A stretch of DNA of 64,000 bases from positions 9,832 to 73,831 of the forward strand of contig CABQHM010000008.1 of the NCBI GenBank assembly GCA_902464015.1, written 5' to 3'. Below, one piece after another: positions 17,564-25,280 of the stretch (position 1 is the stretch's first letter; each line of letters opens with the position of its first letter). A model generated the notes under the pieces. That model saw nothing but the letters and a program-made list of their open reading frames with translations, ran no database searches and was not told where the DNA came from. The DNA is from an uncultured Coriobacteriales bacterium. Lineage in GTDB: Bacteria > Actinomycetota > Coriobacteriia > Coriobacteriales > UMGS124. A program made the position numbers and the translations under genes.

Positions 17564-18652
17564 ATGGGTTTGTCGAAGAAGAGCATCGGGTTTGCCCTGG
17601 GGGCCCTTGGCGCCGCGGGGGTTTCGGCGCTGCTGGCATATGGCGTGCACAAGGCTGACCCGCGCTTTTACCGTACCAAGTTTGGGCCGGCCGTTGTGTG
17701 CACCACGACCGACGCCGACGGGCGAGCGGTGCGCCTCTTGCTTGTGGGGCGCAGCGTGCAGTCTGCGACGTACGTGGACGAAGAATACCGAGCCGAGCCG
17801 GTCTTCGACTACTACCTGGCCTTCGACCTCATGTTTGATGCCAAGCCCGACATCGAGCGCGTCCTCATGGTGGGCGGCGGCGGGTACGCCTATCCCAAGC
17901 ACATCATCGCCACGCGGCCCGAGGTGCACATGGACGTGGTCGAGATCGACCCGGCCATCACGCGCATTGCGCTCAAGGACTTCTACCTTGCGGAGTATCT
18001 CTCCGACTTCCCCTTTGGTGGGACCTACGACCTGGGCAGGGTGTGTGCCGACGGGTGCGACTACCTGGCCGATTTGTCCCATGTGCTGCGAGAAGAGCTT
18101 GGGGGAGAGGGCCGCGGAATCGGTCGTGCCGAGCGCGTGATTGGGGATGCCGCGTGCAGGACTGCTGACAACCGTGGGCCCAGTGGCATCGCGAATGAGG
18201 TTGATGGGGCCGAGTGCGAGGTCGGCGATGCTGCGTGCCAGACCGACCATGCCGGGCACGTGACCGGCGATGTCGCGGACCAAACTGACCACGCCATGCC
18301 TGACACTGAGTTTGCCCGCCAGGCGCGCCGTCGCTACGGTGCGAGCTTCGGACGGCGCTATGACGCCATGGTTTTCGACGTATTTGCTGGTAAAAAGCCC
18401 GTTGCGTCCCTTGCGAGTCCAGCGACCATCCGCAACGCCCATGCCTGCCTGAACCCCGGCGGCGTCCTCATCGCCAACGTTGTTTCAACGCTCGAGGGCC
18501 CAAAATCGACGTTTCTGCACCAGTACGTCGAGGCCCTCGAGGGCGAGTTCGCCTACGTCCACGTTATCCCCCTCTCACCCGACAGCACCGACGTTCCCGA
18601 TAACGTCATTCTCCTCGCCACCGACGCCACCTGGGAGTTCGCGGGGATGTAG
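17564..18652 (+). CDS. spermidine-synthase-like (PABP/SAM-fold) protein with repeat insertion
   Basis: A 362-residue protein with an N-terminal hydrophobic segment (about 8-27) and a Rossmann-fold domain of the spermidine synthase-like type: VLMVGGGGYAYPKHI, VVEIDPAITRIA and, much later, DAMVFDVFAGKKP. Such proteins are often annotated as fused-MFS/spermidine synthase; true polyamine synthesis is uncertain here. Between the two halves of the fold (about residues 185-247) sits a hydrophilic insertion containing degenerate repeats (IGDAACRTAD, VGDAACQTDHAGHV, TGDVADQTDHAMP). A GGAAGGGAC ribosome binding site precedes the ATG. It follows the nucleotidase gene by 14 bp and ends at a strong terminator. 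Confidence 0.78.
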   Translation: MGLSKKSIGFALGALGAAGVSALLAYGVHKADPRFYRTKFGPAVVCTTTDADGRAVRLLLVGRSVQSATYVDEEYRAEPVFDYYLAFDLMFDAKPDIERVLMVGGGGYAYPKHIIATRPEVHMDVVEIDPAITRIALKDFYLAEYLSDFPFGGTYDLGRVCADGCDYLADLSHVLREELGGEGRGIGRAERVIGDAACRTADNRGPSGIANEVDGAECEVGDAACQTDHAGHVTGDVADQTDHAMPDTEFARQARRRYGASFGRRYDAMVFDVFAGKKPVASLASPATIRNAHACLNPGGVLIANVVSTLEGPKSTFLHQYVEALEGEFAYVHVIPLSPDSTDVPDNVILLATDATWEFAGM

Positions 18653-18654
18653 CC

Positions 18655-18701
18655 AAAAAAAGCCCGCGCTTTGGCGATGTGTGCCAAGACGCGGGCTTTT
18701 T
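18655..18701. terminator. bidirectional intrinsic terminator
   Basis: AGCCCGCG (18661-18668) pairs with CGCGGGCT (18690-18697), flanked by A7 on the left and T5 on the right. It lies between two convergent genes and can serve both. Confidence 0.85.
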
Positions 18702-18721
18702 CATGGGCGCAGCCGGAATGC

Positions 18722-19063
18722 TTAAAACTCCAGGTAACTTGTGATGACCTGCACGTAGGCCCGATTAACGCGCCCAATCGGTGCCTCACGTAGGAGCTTG
18801 TCGTACGATAGCTCGAATACTTGGTCTATACGCACGAACGACGGCTTTCTTAAACCGCATTCTTGCCAGTCGAGAATGGGCAGGCATTTACCCGAGCCGT
18901 CTGCCCTGAGGTCTTTCGAAGTCACTTTTGCCGCTATGACCAGGCAGTGCCCGTCTTGAACGTCAAGAACAATAACTGGCCTCACCTTGCCGATGCCGGG
19001 ATGATCGGCAAATTCAACATAGGCGAGCCAGACATCCCCGATCGAAGGCTTATGCCAGGTCAT
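18722..19063 (-). CDS. PemK/MazF-like toxin
   Basis: A 113-residue protein beginning with IGDVWLAYVEF and containing KVRPVIVLDV, the pattern of PemK/MazF-type endoribonuclease toxins, with a C-terminal YVQVITSYL strand. Such toxins cut mRNA and stop growth until neutralised. The start at 19063 lies inside the end of the upstream antitoxin-like gene (14-bp overlap), the usual arrangement for a toxin-antitoxin pair. It is placed in the window between convergent terminators, so the pair forms a two-gene transcript. Confidence 0.8.
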   Translation of the reverse strand: MTWHKPSIGDVWLAYVEFADHPGIGKVRPVIVLDVQDGHCLVIAAKVTSKDLRADGSGKCLPILDWQECGLRKPSFVRIDQVFELSYDKLLREAPIGRVNRAYVQVITSYLEF

Positions 19064-19316
19064 CGTAGAGTCCGTCGTCTTCGGCGCAGTCCCAGTCTGC
19101 TGGTAGGGTAGTCGTACGGGTTCTGACATCCATGGATATGACGTCCTGCTTTGACCAGTCTATATTTGGAATGTGGTCCTCAGATATTGGTGCAATAACA
19201 ACCCATGGTTTCGAGTTTCGAAAGACTGTGACTGGTTGTCTTGTGGAAGAAACGGTTGCGGCAATCTTAGAGAAGTTGGCGCGGGTCTCTGCAACTGTTG
19301 CTGTGAGTTCGGGCAT
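19050..19316 (-). CDS. Phd/YefM-like antitoxin
   Basis: An 88-residue protein whose N-terminal half matches Phd/YefM antitoxins: TRANFSKIAATVSSTRQPVTVFRNSKPWVVIAPI, a DNA-binding fold that usually represses its own operon. The C-terminal half is acidic and would wrap the toxin. AAAGGAGG precedes the ATG by 5 bases. It overlaps the PemK-like toxin gene by 14 bp. Confidence 0.85.
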   Translation of the reverse strand: MPELTATVAETRANFSKIAATVSSTRQPVTVFRNSKPWVVIAPISEDHIPNIDWSKQDVISMDVRTRTTTLPADWDCAEDDGLYDDLA

Positions 19317-19469
19317 TGTTCCTCCTTTGCAACTAACTGAAGTAGAATTATAGCGCTCATTATGTACATGATACTAGACATCGTTACAAATTGAAACCAT
19401 GCATGCGTCGTAACGGGCATGCTGCTAAAATAGGCACACGATCCGTTTTTGGATGAAAGGCGGTTTGCG

Positions 19470-20174
19470 ATGGTCGAGAAGACGGGCACTGTGCAGGTCC
19501 CTGCGAACGCTCCAGTGCAGGGCGGTGCGGAAGCGACGGCGACGAAGGCCCCCTTCACTCCGAAGGTTGACCTTCCCAAGGAGAAAAAGCCGCGCACGCC
19601 GATTCCCATCAAGTTCAACTCACCGGTGATTCTTGGATTTGCGGCCCTGTCGCTCGTGGCATTGTTGCTGGGGCTCATTACCGGAGGGGCGACCAACACG
19701 CTGCTTTTCAGCACGTACCGCACCTCGGCGCTCGACCCGCTTGGCTTCGTGCGCATGTTCACATACGTGCTGGGTCACGCCGACTTCCAGCATTGGATCA
19801 CCAACATTACGCTGCTCCTCATCGTAGGCCCCCTGATTGAGGAGAAGTACGGCAGCATCAAGACCCTTCTGCTCATTCTCATCACCGCGTTTGTCACGGC
19901 GGTCTTCAACAACCTGCTCTTTAGCACGGGGCTGATGGGTGCGAGCGGCATCGTCTTCGCGATGATCCTGCTCTCCTCGTTTGCCAGCTACGAGAGGGGT
20001 TCCATCCCACTCACGCTTATCCTCGTTGCGGTGATTTTCATCGGCGGCCAGATTTTCGCAGCTCTACAGCCCGATGGCATCTCCCAGTTCGCTCACATCT
20101 TCGGCGGCATCGTGGGCTGCGCCGCCGGCTTCTTCATGAACCGCAAGGCTTCGAAGAAAGGCAAGAAGAAGTAA
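19470..20174 (+). CDS. rhomboid-family intramembrane serine protease
   Basis: A 234-residue membrane protein with a disordered, positively charged N-terminal tail (about 50 residues) and six hydrophobic segments. It shows rhomboid features in order: the GHADFQHWITNITLLLIVG segment of TM2, the GASG motif with the catalytic Ser, and FAHIFGGIVG with the catalytic His in the last helix. It should cleave membrane proteins inside the bilayer; the substrate is unknown. ATG 19470 is preferred to the in-frame ATG at 19449 because GAAAGG lies upstream of it. Transcription ends at the hairpin 27 bp downstream. Confidence 0.87.
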   Translation: MVEKTGTVQVPANAPVQGGAEATATKAPFTPKVDLPKEKKPRTPIPIKFNSPVILGFAALSLVALLLGLITGGATNTLLFSTYRTSALDPLGFVRMFTYVLGHADFQHWITNITLLLIVGPLIEEKYGSIKTLLLILITAFVTAVFNNLLFSTGLMGASGIVFAMILLSSFASYERGSIPLTLILVAVIFIGGQIFAALQPDGISQFAHIFGGIVGCAAGFFMNRKASKKGKKK

Positions 20175-20200
20175 GGCTCAGCAAGCAAATAGGTCACGAA

Positions 20201-20235
20201 AAAGGGCTTCGGGAACAATCCCGAAGCCCTTTTTG
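20201..20235 (+). terminator. intrinsic terminator
   Basis: GGGCTTCGGGA (20204-20214) pairs perfectly with 20219-20229 across ACAA, followed by T5 and preceded by A-rich sequence. It ends the rhomboid gene. Confidence 0.9.
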
Positions 20236-20374
20236 CAGGCGGTGTTTTGCTGCCCTATAAGGTGAATCGCCTGTTGGACCGCCTCGTCGCCAGTTGTGCA
20301 AGCTGCTCTTGCACTAGTCCCAACAAAGATTGCATCAGCCCTAAATGAGTGCCTCGCCGCAGGTTGCTTACCTC

Positions 20375-21787
20375 TTACGCCAGCCCCAGCCAGGTCTGTA
20401 CCACGGGAATCCAGCCGCCGATGAGGATGACGACGATGAGCACGGGCAGCACGTAGGTGAGGTAGCCGCGTGCCCAGCGCGGGAACTTGAGGCCCTCGCC
20501 GGTGTTGGCCTCGGCCAGGAAGTTGTCGAAGCCCCAGCCGCGCTTATGCGTGCAGAAAAGCAGCAGCAACAGGCCGCCAAGGGGCAGCAGGTTGTTGGAC
20601 ATGATGAAGTCTTCAACGCCCTGGATGTCGCCGATGCCGGGCACAACGACGCCAGAAAGCACGTTGAAGCCCAGCAGGCACGGCAGGCTCAGGAGGAAGA
20701 GCAAAATGCCGTTGATGACGCAGGCCTTCTTGCGCGGCGTGCCCCACTGGTCCATCGAGAAGCTCATGATGTTCTCAAAGACGGCCACCACGGTGCTGAG
20801 CGCGGCAAAGCTCATGAACAGGAAGAAAAGCGTGCACCAGAGCTGGCCGAGAGGCATCTGCTCAAAAACGCTGGGAAGCGTGATGAACACGAGGCCAGGG
20901 CCGCTACCAGGTTCGACGCCAAAGGCGAAGCAGGCGGGGAAGATGATGAGGCCGGCCATGAGCGCGACGAGGGTGTCAACACCGGCAATGCGCACAGCCT
21001 CGCCGGGAAGCGAGCGGTCCTTGCCCAGGTAACTGCCGAAAATCAGCATGCCGCCCGCGCCGATGGACAACGTGAAGAACGCCTGGCCCATGGCGGCGTA
21101 CACGGCGTCCACGGTGTTGCCCAGACCCTGGCCGAAGAGCTTGTCGAAGTCGGGCAGCAGGTAAAAGGCCAGGCCGTCCATGCCGCCGGGCAGGGTGACT
21201 GCGCGCACGCACAGCACGAGCATGATGACGAACAATGCGCTCATCATGACCTTCGTGATGCGCTCCACGCCCTTCTGCAAGCCTAGGCTGCAAATAAGCA
21301 CGCCGAGTACTACGACGATGGCCATGTACACGAGCATCTCGCCGGGACTGGCGAGCAGCGCGTTGAAGATCTGGCTGCTCTGCTCTGCCGTGACGCCCGC
21401 GAGCTGCCCCGTTGCGCTCTTCACCATGAAGGCGAGCATCCAGCCTGCAACGGTAGTGTAGAACATCATGAGCAGATAGTTGCCGACCAGGCCGAGCCAC
21501 TTGATGCGGTGCCATTTGGTACCCTCGGGCTCAAGCGTGTCGTAGCTGCGGGCAATGCTCTTCTGGCTCGCGCGGCCGGCGGCGAACTCCATTACCAGGA
21601 TAGGCAGGCCAAAGATGAGAAGGAACACCAGGTACATGAGGACGAACGCACCGCCGCCGTACTCACCCGTGATATAGGGGAAACGCCAGACGTTGCCCAA
21701 GCCGATGGCGCAGCCTGCGCTCACCAGGATGAAGCCGAGCCGCGAGGCGAATTGTTCGCGCTCGGGGACGGAGGCGTGTTTTTCCAT
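20375..21787 (-). CDS. sodium-dependent amino acid (NSS/SNF family) symporter
   Basis: A 470-residue neurotransmitter:sodium symporter family transporter with about 11-12 helices. The N terminus carries AGCAIGLGNVWRFPYITGEYGGGAF, the TM1 segment that binds sodium and substrate in LeuT-type transporters; bacterial members take up amino acids such as tryptophan, tyrosine or leucine. The reading frame opens earlier, but AAAGGAG stands before ATG 21787. Single gene, divergent from the DNA glycosylase gene across a region with AAATGTATGTT repeats. Confidence 0.92.
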   Translation of the reverse strand: MEKHASVPEREQFASRLGFILVSAGCAIGLGNVWRFPYITGEYGGGAFVLMYLVFLLIFGLPILVMEFAAGRASQKSIARSYDTLEPEGTKWHRIKWLGLVGNYLLMMFYTTVAGWMLAFMVKSATGQLAGVTAEQSSQIFNALLASPGEMLVYMAIVVVLGVLICSLGLQKGVERITKVMMSALFVIMLVLCVRAVTLPGGMDGLAFYLLPDFDKLFGQGLGNTVDAVYAAMGQAFFTLSIGAGGMLIFGSYLGKDRSLPGEAVRIAGVDTLVALMAGLIIFPACFAFGVEPGSGPGLVFITLPSVFEQMPLGQLWCTLFFLFMSFAALSTVVAVFENIMSFSMDQWGTPRKKACVINGILLFLLSLPCLLGFNVLSGVVVPGIGDIQGVEDFIMSNNLLPLGGLLLLLFCTHKRGWGFDNFLAEANTGEGLKFPRWARGYLTYVLPVLIVVILIGGWIPVVQTWLGLA

Positions 21788-21968
21788 TCTTGGTCTCCTT
21801 TGCGTGCTTGGGCGCCCTTGGATTGAGCGCTTGCGCAAAAGCGCATACGGTCGTTTTCACACAACGGCATAGGATACCAGTCTTTTTTGCTGGAAGATGG
21901 CTGAAAACGCCCTAATTGGCTGCGTTTGCGTTCTGAATCACGCACTAGCCTCGCCGTCGCCAATAAAT

Positions 21969-22051
21969 AACATACATTTGAAGAGTTGAAATGTATGTTA
22001 AAGTATCAAAATCCCAGTTGGCACAATTTCTACATCTCTGAAATGTATGTT
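21969..22051. promoter_or_regulatory. three copies of an 11-bp operator-like repeat
   Basis: AACATACATTT at 21969-21979 and AAATGTATGTT at 21989-21999 form a perfect inverted repeat with a 9-base centre; a third identical copy AAATGTATGTT is at 22041-22051, 33 bp before the glycosylase start. This AT-rich stretch stands out from its surroundings and is likely bound by a regulator acting on the glycosylase gene and perhaps on the divergent symporter gene. Confidence 0.6.
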
Positions 22052-22083
22052 GTTTGCTGTCACTTCGAATGAATGAGGCCTGC

Positions 22084-22602
22084 ATGACTGATTCTTCTGC
22101 ACATGCGTCGCTTGTTGTCCATAGTGTCGAGCCCATCTGGTCGCCCGATGCCCGCGTGCTTGTGCTCGGGACCATGCCGAGCCCAAAGTCTCGTGAGGTG
22201 GGCATTCCCTACGGTCACCCGCAGAATCGCTTCTGGCCGGTGCTCGCCGCTCTTTTTAACGATCAGGATCCCAAGACGCCCGGGGGAAGGCGCGCCTTAG
22301 CCCGCGCACATCATGTTGCCATTTTCGACGTGCTCAAGAGCTGCAATATTGAGGGCGCCTCGGATGCCTCCATTCGCGACGCGGTGCCTCAGGATATCCC
22401 TGCGTTTATCGCGGGCACGCAGATCGGCCACGTTGTGCTCACGGGCTCCACGGCCCTGCGATTTTACGAACGCTTTCTCGCCAAGAAAGTCGGCCTGCCG
22501 TACCGGGGCTTCCCCTCCACCAGCCCCGCCAACGCCCGCTGGAAACTACCCGATCTCATCGAGGCATACAGGCCGCTCAAGCAGTGGGCGGAAGGGGAAT
22601 AG
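22084..22602 (+). CDS. hypoxanthine/uracil-DNA glycosylase, family 6 (HDG/Mug-like)
   Basis: A 172-residue DNA repair enzyme of the uracil-DNA glycosylase superfamily that removes deaminated bases, chiefly hypoxanthine. The N-terminal motif VLVLGTMPSPKSRE followed by YGHPQNRFWPVL is characteristic of the DNA-deoxyinosine glycosylase group, and the C-terminal STSPANAR loop corresponds to the DNA-binding motif. The length matches the family. ATG 22084 is chosen with GAGGC upstream; an in-frame ATG at 22054 overlaps the operator-like repeats and is less likely. Confidence 0.87.
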   Translation: MTDSSAHASLVVHSVEPIWSPDARVLVLGTMPSPKSREVGIPYGHPQNRFWPVLAALFNDQDPKTPGGRRALARAHHVAIFDVLKSCNIEGASDASIRDAVPQDIPAFIAGTQIGHVVLTGSTALRFYERFLAKKVGLPYRGFPSTSPANARWKLPDLIEAYRPLKQWAEGE

Positions 22603-22677
22603 TCTGGCTTACCGGTGCTGGGGCGTATTCCTGGCGGCTCTTCTGCAGGGATTCCAAGCAAAAATAGTCCAACAAAG

Positions 22678-22715
22678 AGGGCTGGTTTCGAATGCGTCGA
22701 AGCCAGCCCTTTGAT
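22678..22715. terminator. bidirectional terminator hairpin
   Basis: AGGGCTGGTTTCG (22678-22690) pairs with CGAAGCCAGCCCT (22698-22710), with one G-U type mismatch, followed by TTTG on the plus strand and preceded by AAAG. It separates two convergent genes. Confidence 0.75.
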
Positions 22716-22742
22716 TGCGCTACAGACGTATTTACTGTTGAG

Positions 22743-23822
22743 CTACAGCTCGTGATAGTACGGCACGATGTCCTCGTAGGTGCCGTCGGGCAGGCGGAAG
22801 CCGCCGGGGATGACGCCCAGCTGAGTGAAGCCGAGCTTCTCGTAAAGGTGGCGGGCCACTGCGTTGGTGGCCACGACGGCGTTGAACTGCAGGATTCTAA
22901 AGCCGTGCGCTTTGCCTTGTGCGAGGCTGTCCCGCACAAGTGACTCTCCCACATGGTGCCCGCGCGCTTCGCGGCTCACGGCGTAGCTCGTGTTGCAGAT
23001 GTGCCCGCAGCGGCCCACGTTGTTGGGGTGGAGGATGTACATGCCCACAACCTCGCCCGTCTGCGGGATGCAGGCAACGCCACAGTGCGTCTGCTGAGCG
23101 AAGAATCCTGCGGCATTTTCGGCGGTCAGGCATTCATCCTGCGGGAAGGCGATGCCGTCCTCGACAACTTGGTTCCAGATGTCGGCCATGGCAGGCACGT
23201 CGAAGGCAGTGTAGGGCCGCACGAGAAGTGGCTCGCTCAGGGCGGCGAGCTCATCGGTGCTCATGATGCGCGCGCCGACGGCTGCCATGTCTTCGAGGTT
23301 GGCGGTCTGTACTTCGGGTGATCTGCTCGACGTTGCGTCTGCGAGCGCGGCCACATCGAACCCGTGCGCCATGGCGTCGTAGCAGGTGGAGCGGATGCAG
23401 TTGGGCGTGGTGGTTCCCGCCAAGATGACGCAGGTCACGCCCAGGTTGCGCAACGTTTCCTCCAGGCCAGTGCGGTCGAAGACCGACCAACTCGGCTTTA
23501 TGATGACGGTCTCGCCAGGCAGTGCCTCGAGGCCTGGGCAAGGCTCAAGCGTGTTGGGCCGTGCGTCGCTCAAGGGCTTTCCTGCGGCAAGCCATGCCTC
23601 GCGACGACCCGGTTCCACGTCGTGCCCGTCGAGCGCATAATGACGACGAACGTGAATCACGGGAATGCCCTGCCTGCGTGCAGCCTCAAGGACCTGAACG
23701 CATGCGGGCAGGGTCGCCTTGGCCCCTGCGATGCAAAGTCCGCCGTTAGGCTCAACGAAGCCGCTTTGCATGTCGATGAGCACAAGCGCGCTGGTCTTGG
23801 GCGTAAGCACAGGCGATGACAT
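22743..23822 (-). CDS. cysteine hydrolase (isochorismatase family) fused to GNAT acetyltransferase
   Basis: A 359-residue two-domain protein. Residues 1-180 are an isochorismatase-like amidohydrolase with the catalytic triad visible: Asp in LVLIDMQSGF, Lys in IIKPSWSVF and Cys in TPNCIRSTCYDA, as in nicotinamidases and related hydrolases. Residues about 190-359 are a GNAT N-acetyltransferase with the acyl-CoA-binding region SREARGHHVGESLVRDSLAQ and the C-terminal YEKLGF motif. The natural substrates are unknown; the fusion suggests one pathway using both steps. An in-frame ATG at 23837 exists, but GAAAGGATG stands 5-8 bases before ATG 23822. Confidence 0.85.
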   Translation of the reverse strand: MSSPVLTPKTSALVLIDMQSGFVEPNGGLCIAGAKATLPACVQVLEAARRQGIPVIHVRRHYALDGHDVEPGRREAWLAAGKPLSDARPNTLEPCPGLEALPGETVIIKPSWSVFDRTGLEETLRNLGVTCVILAGTTTPNCIRSTCYDAMAHGFDVAALADATSSRSPEVQTANLEDMAAVGARIMSTDELAALSEPLLVRPYTAFDVPAMADIWNQVVEDGIAFPQDECLTAENAAGFFAQQTHCGVACIPQTGEVVGMYILHPNNVGRCGHICNTSYAVSREARGHHVGESLVRDSLAQGKAHGFRILQFNAVVATNAVARHLYEKLGFTQLGVIPGGFRLPDGTYEDIVPYYHEL

Positions 23823-24206
23823 GGAACATCCTTTCATAGTGACGTATGCACTGCATGCTAGCAGCGTGTCGCGCCAGAAGTGTTTCCGGTGAGCGTCTTC
23901 ACATTTGACACTTTCGACGCTTTGCCAGGACCCATTGCAATCCAGCGCATCGGCCGAGACTGTCCCCGCATCGCAGCTCGTCATGACCATGCTTACGGAC
24001 TATGTCCACTGCACCCCGCCTCAGCCATGCCGGCTGCGTTGGCCTCACGCGGCCTGGCGCGACACGCTCAAGGCGTCACGCCCATTGCGCCACGCCTCAG
24101 CCATGCCAGCCGAGTCGCCCCTCATTAAGCCTGGCATGCCACGTTCAAAGTGGCATGCCCGTTGCGACTTACCTTGGGTACTCCACCGTAGCCCCGCGCG
24201 TCCCAC
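23823..24206. other. 384-bp intergenic stretch with direct and inverted repeats
   Basis: No gene is supported. It contains CGCCTCAGCCATGCC twice (24017-24031 and 24093-24107) and a perfect 10-bp inverted repeat GGCATGCCAC/GTGGCATGCC (24133-24142 and 24150-24159) about 48 bp after the end of the YitT gene. The latter may be its terminator although no U-run follows. Confidence 0.5.
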
Positions 24207-25064
24207 CTACTTCGTCTTCATCTCGCCGATGCGGTTTTCCACGATCAGCGCCTCACCGTCGGCATTGCGAATCGTCTCCTCAACGGCGTGCAAGTCGCGG
24301 GGGTCGAGGATGAGCCTGATCATATTCGCAGGTAGACCAGCGCATTCAACAGGCATGACGACCATCGTGGTCTTGGGGCCGGTGTGGGCGAGGAGCGCCT
24401 CGCGAAGGGCGTCGACGCGCCTGGTGACCACGTCGAGCTGGACGCGGCGCTTTCCCAGTGAGAGCAGCTTGTCCAGCGTCAGGGTGTACACCATCACCAG
24501 GACGATGCCGTACATGACGCGGTTGAGGTCGGTGAAGGGAACTTGCACCAACAGAATAAGGAAGTCGAAGACGTACATGGTGCCCGAAATGGGCAGGCCA
24601 AAGCGCTTGTTGAGCACGAGGGGCGGGATGTCCATGCCGCCTGTGCTCGCGCCCAGTCGGATGACGAGGCCCAGACCGCAGCCGATGCACAGTCCGCCGA
24701 AGAGGGCGCACAGGAAGGGGTCGGTCGTGAGCACGGTGTCACCGAGCAGGCTCTGGACGCAGCCGAGCAGCGTTGGGTAGGCAATGGTGCTCGCAAGCGT
24801 GCTGAGGGCGAAGGTCTTTCCGAGCGCGACAAGGCCCACGACGAACATGACGAGGTTGAACGCTCCCACAAAAGGTGCCAAAGGGATGCCCGCTGCGTGT
24901 TGCACCGCCAGGCCGATGCCGGTCGTGCCTCCCGTGACCAGGCCTCCTGGCACCACGAATACGGCAACACCCAGGGCATACACCAAGTTGCCCAAGATAA
25001 TCCACGCCAAGAGGGATACAACCTGCTTACAAGTCTTGGTTACGCGCTGTTCCTTCTCACCCAC
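24207..25064 (-). CDS. YitT family membrane protein (DUF161/DUF2179)
   Basis: A 285-residue protein with five to six hydrophobic segments (about residues 15-180) and a C-terminal cytoplasmic DUF2179-like domain of about 85 residues. The glycine-rich helix VPGGLVTGGTTGIGLAV and GASTGGMDIPPLVLNKRFG are typical of the YitT family, whose transport role is poorly defined. The frame opens far upstream without an acceptable start; GTG 25064 has a perfect AAAGGAGG six bases upstream. A hairpin followed by a U-run lies directly in front of this ribosome binding site, so expression is probably controlled by attenuation. Confidence 0.83.
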   Translation of the reverse strand: MGEKEQRVTKTCKQVVSLLAWIILGNLVYALGVAVFVVPGGLVTGGTTGIGLAVQHAAGIPLAPFVGAFNLVMFVVGLVALGKTFALSTLASTIAYPTLLGCVQSLLGDTVLTTDPFLCALFGGLCIGCGLGLVIRLGASTGGMDIPPLVLNKRFGLPISGTMYVFDFLILLVQVPFTDLNRVMYGIVLVMVYTLTLDKLLSLGKRRVQLDVVTRRVDALREALLAHTGPKTTMVVMPVECAGLPANMIRLILDPRDLHAVEETIRNADGEALIVENRIGEMKTK

Positions 25065-25085
25065 GTTGTCCTCCTTTATAAAAAA

Positions 25086-25132
25086 ATCCACGCCTGCGAG
25101 ATTTTCCCTAACAGACGTGGATCGAGGCGTGG
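25086..25132 (-). promoter_or_regulatory. attenuator-like leader hairpin of the YitT gene
   Basis: On the minus strand, bases 25122-25112 pair with 25096-25086 as an 11-bp stem (one G-U) followed immediately by seven U residues, then AAAGGAGG and the GTG start. An upstream arm (25132-25125, CCACGCCT) can pair with the same 3' arm and so compete. A promoter-like CTGACA/TGTATT pair on the minus strand lies just upstream. This layout fits conditional transcription termination; the ligand or trigger is unknown. Confidence 0.6.
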
Positions 25133-25280
25133 GCCTAATACAGATGGTGCCTATAGCTTTGTCAGCACGGCGAAGTATAGCATGCTTCATGGCTATTCGA
25201 CACCACAAACCGCTTGACGAAAGGTGACTCCAGGGTGTAAAGAGCATCATCCGATTTTTCTGGCGGTAAAGAGGTGTGCG

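Noticed and set aside
24017..24107. 15-bp direct repeat in the gap before the YitT gene
   Set aside because: Only two copies in GC-rich sequence and no related structure; noted in the gap entry but not treated as a mobile element.
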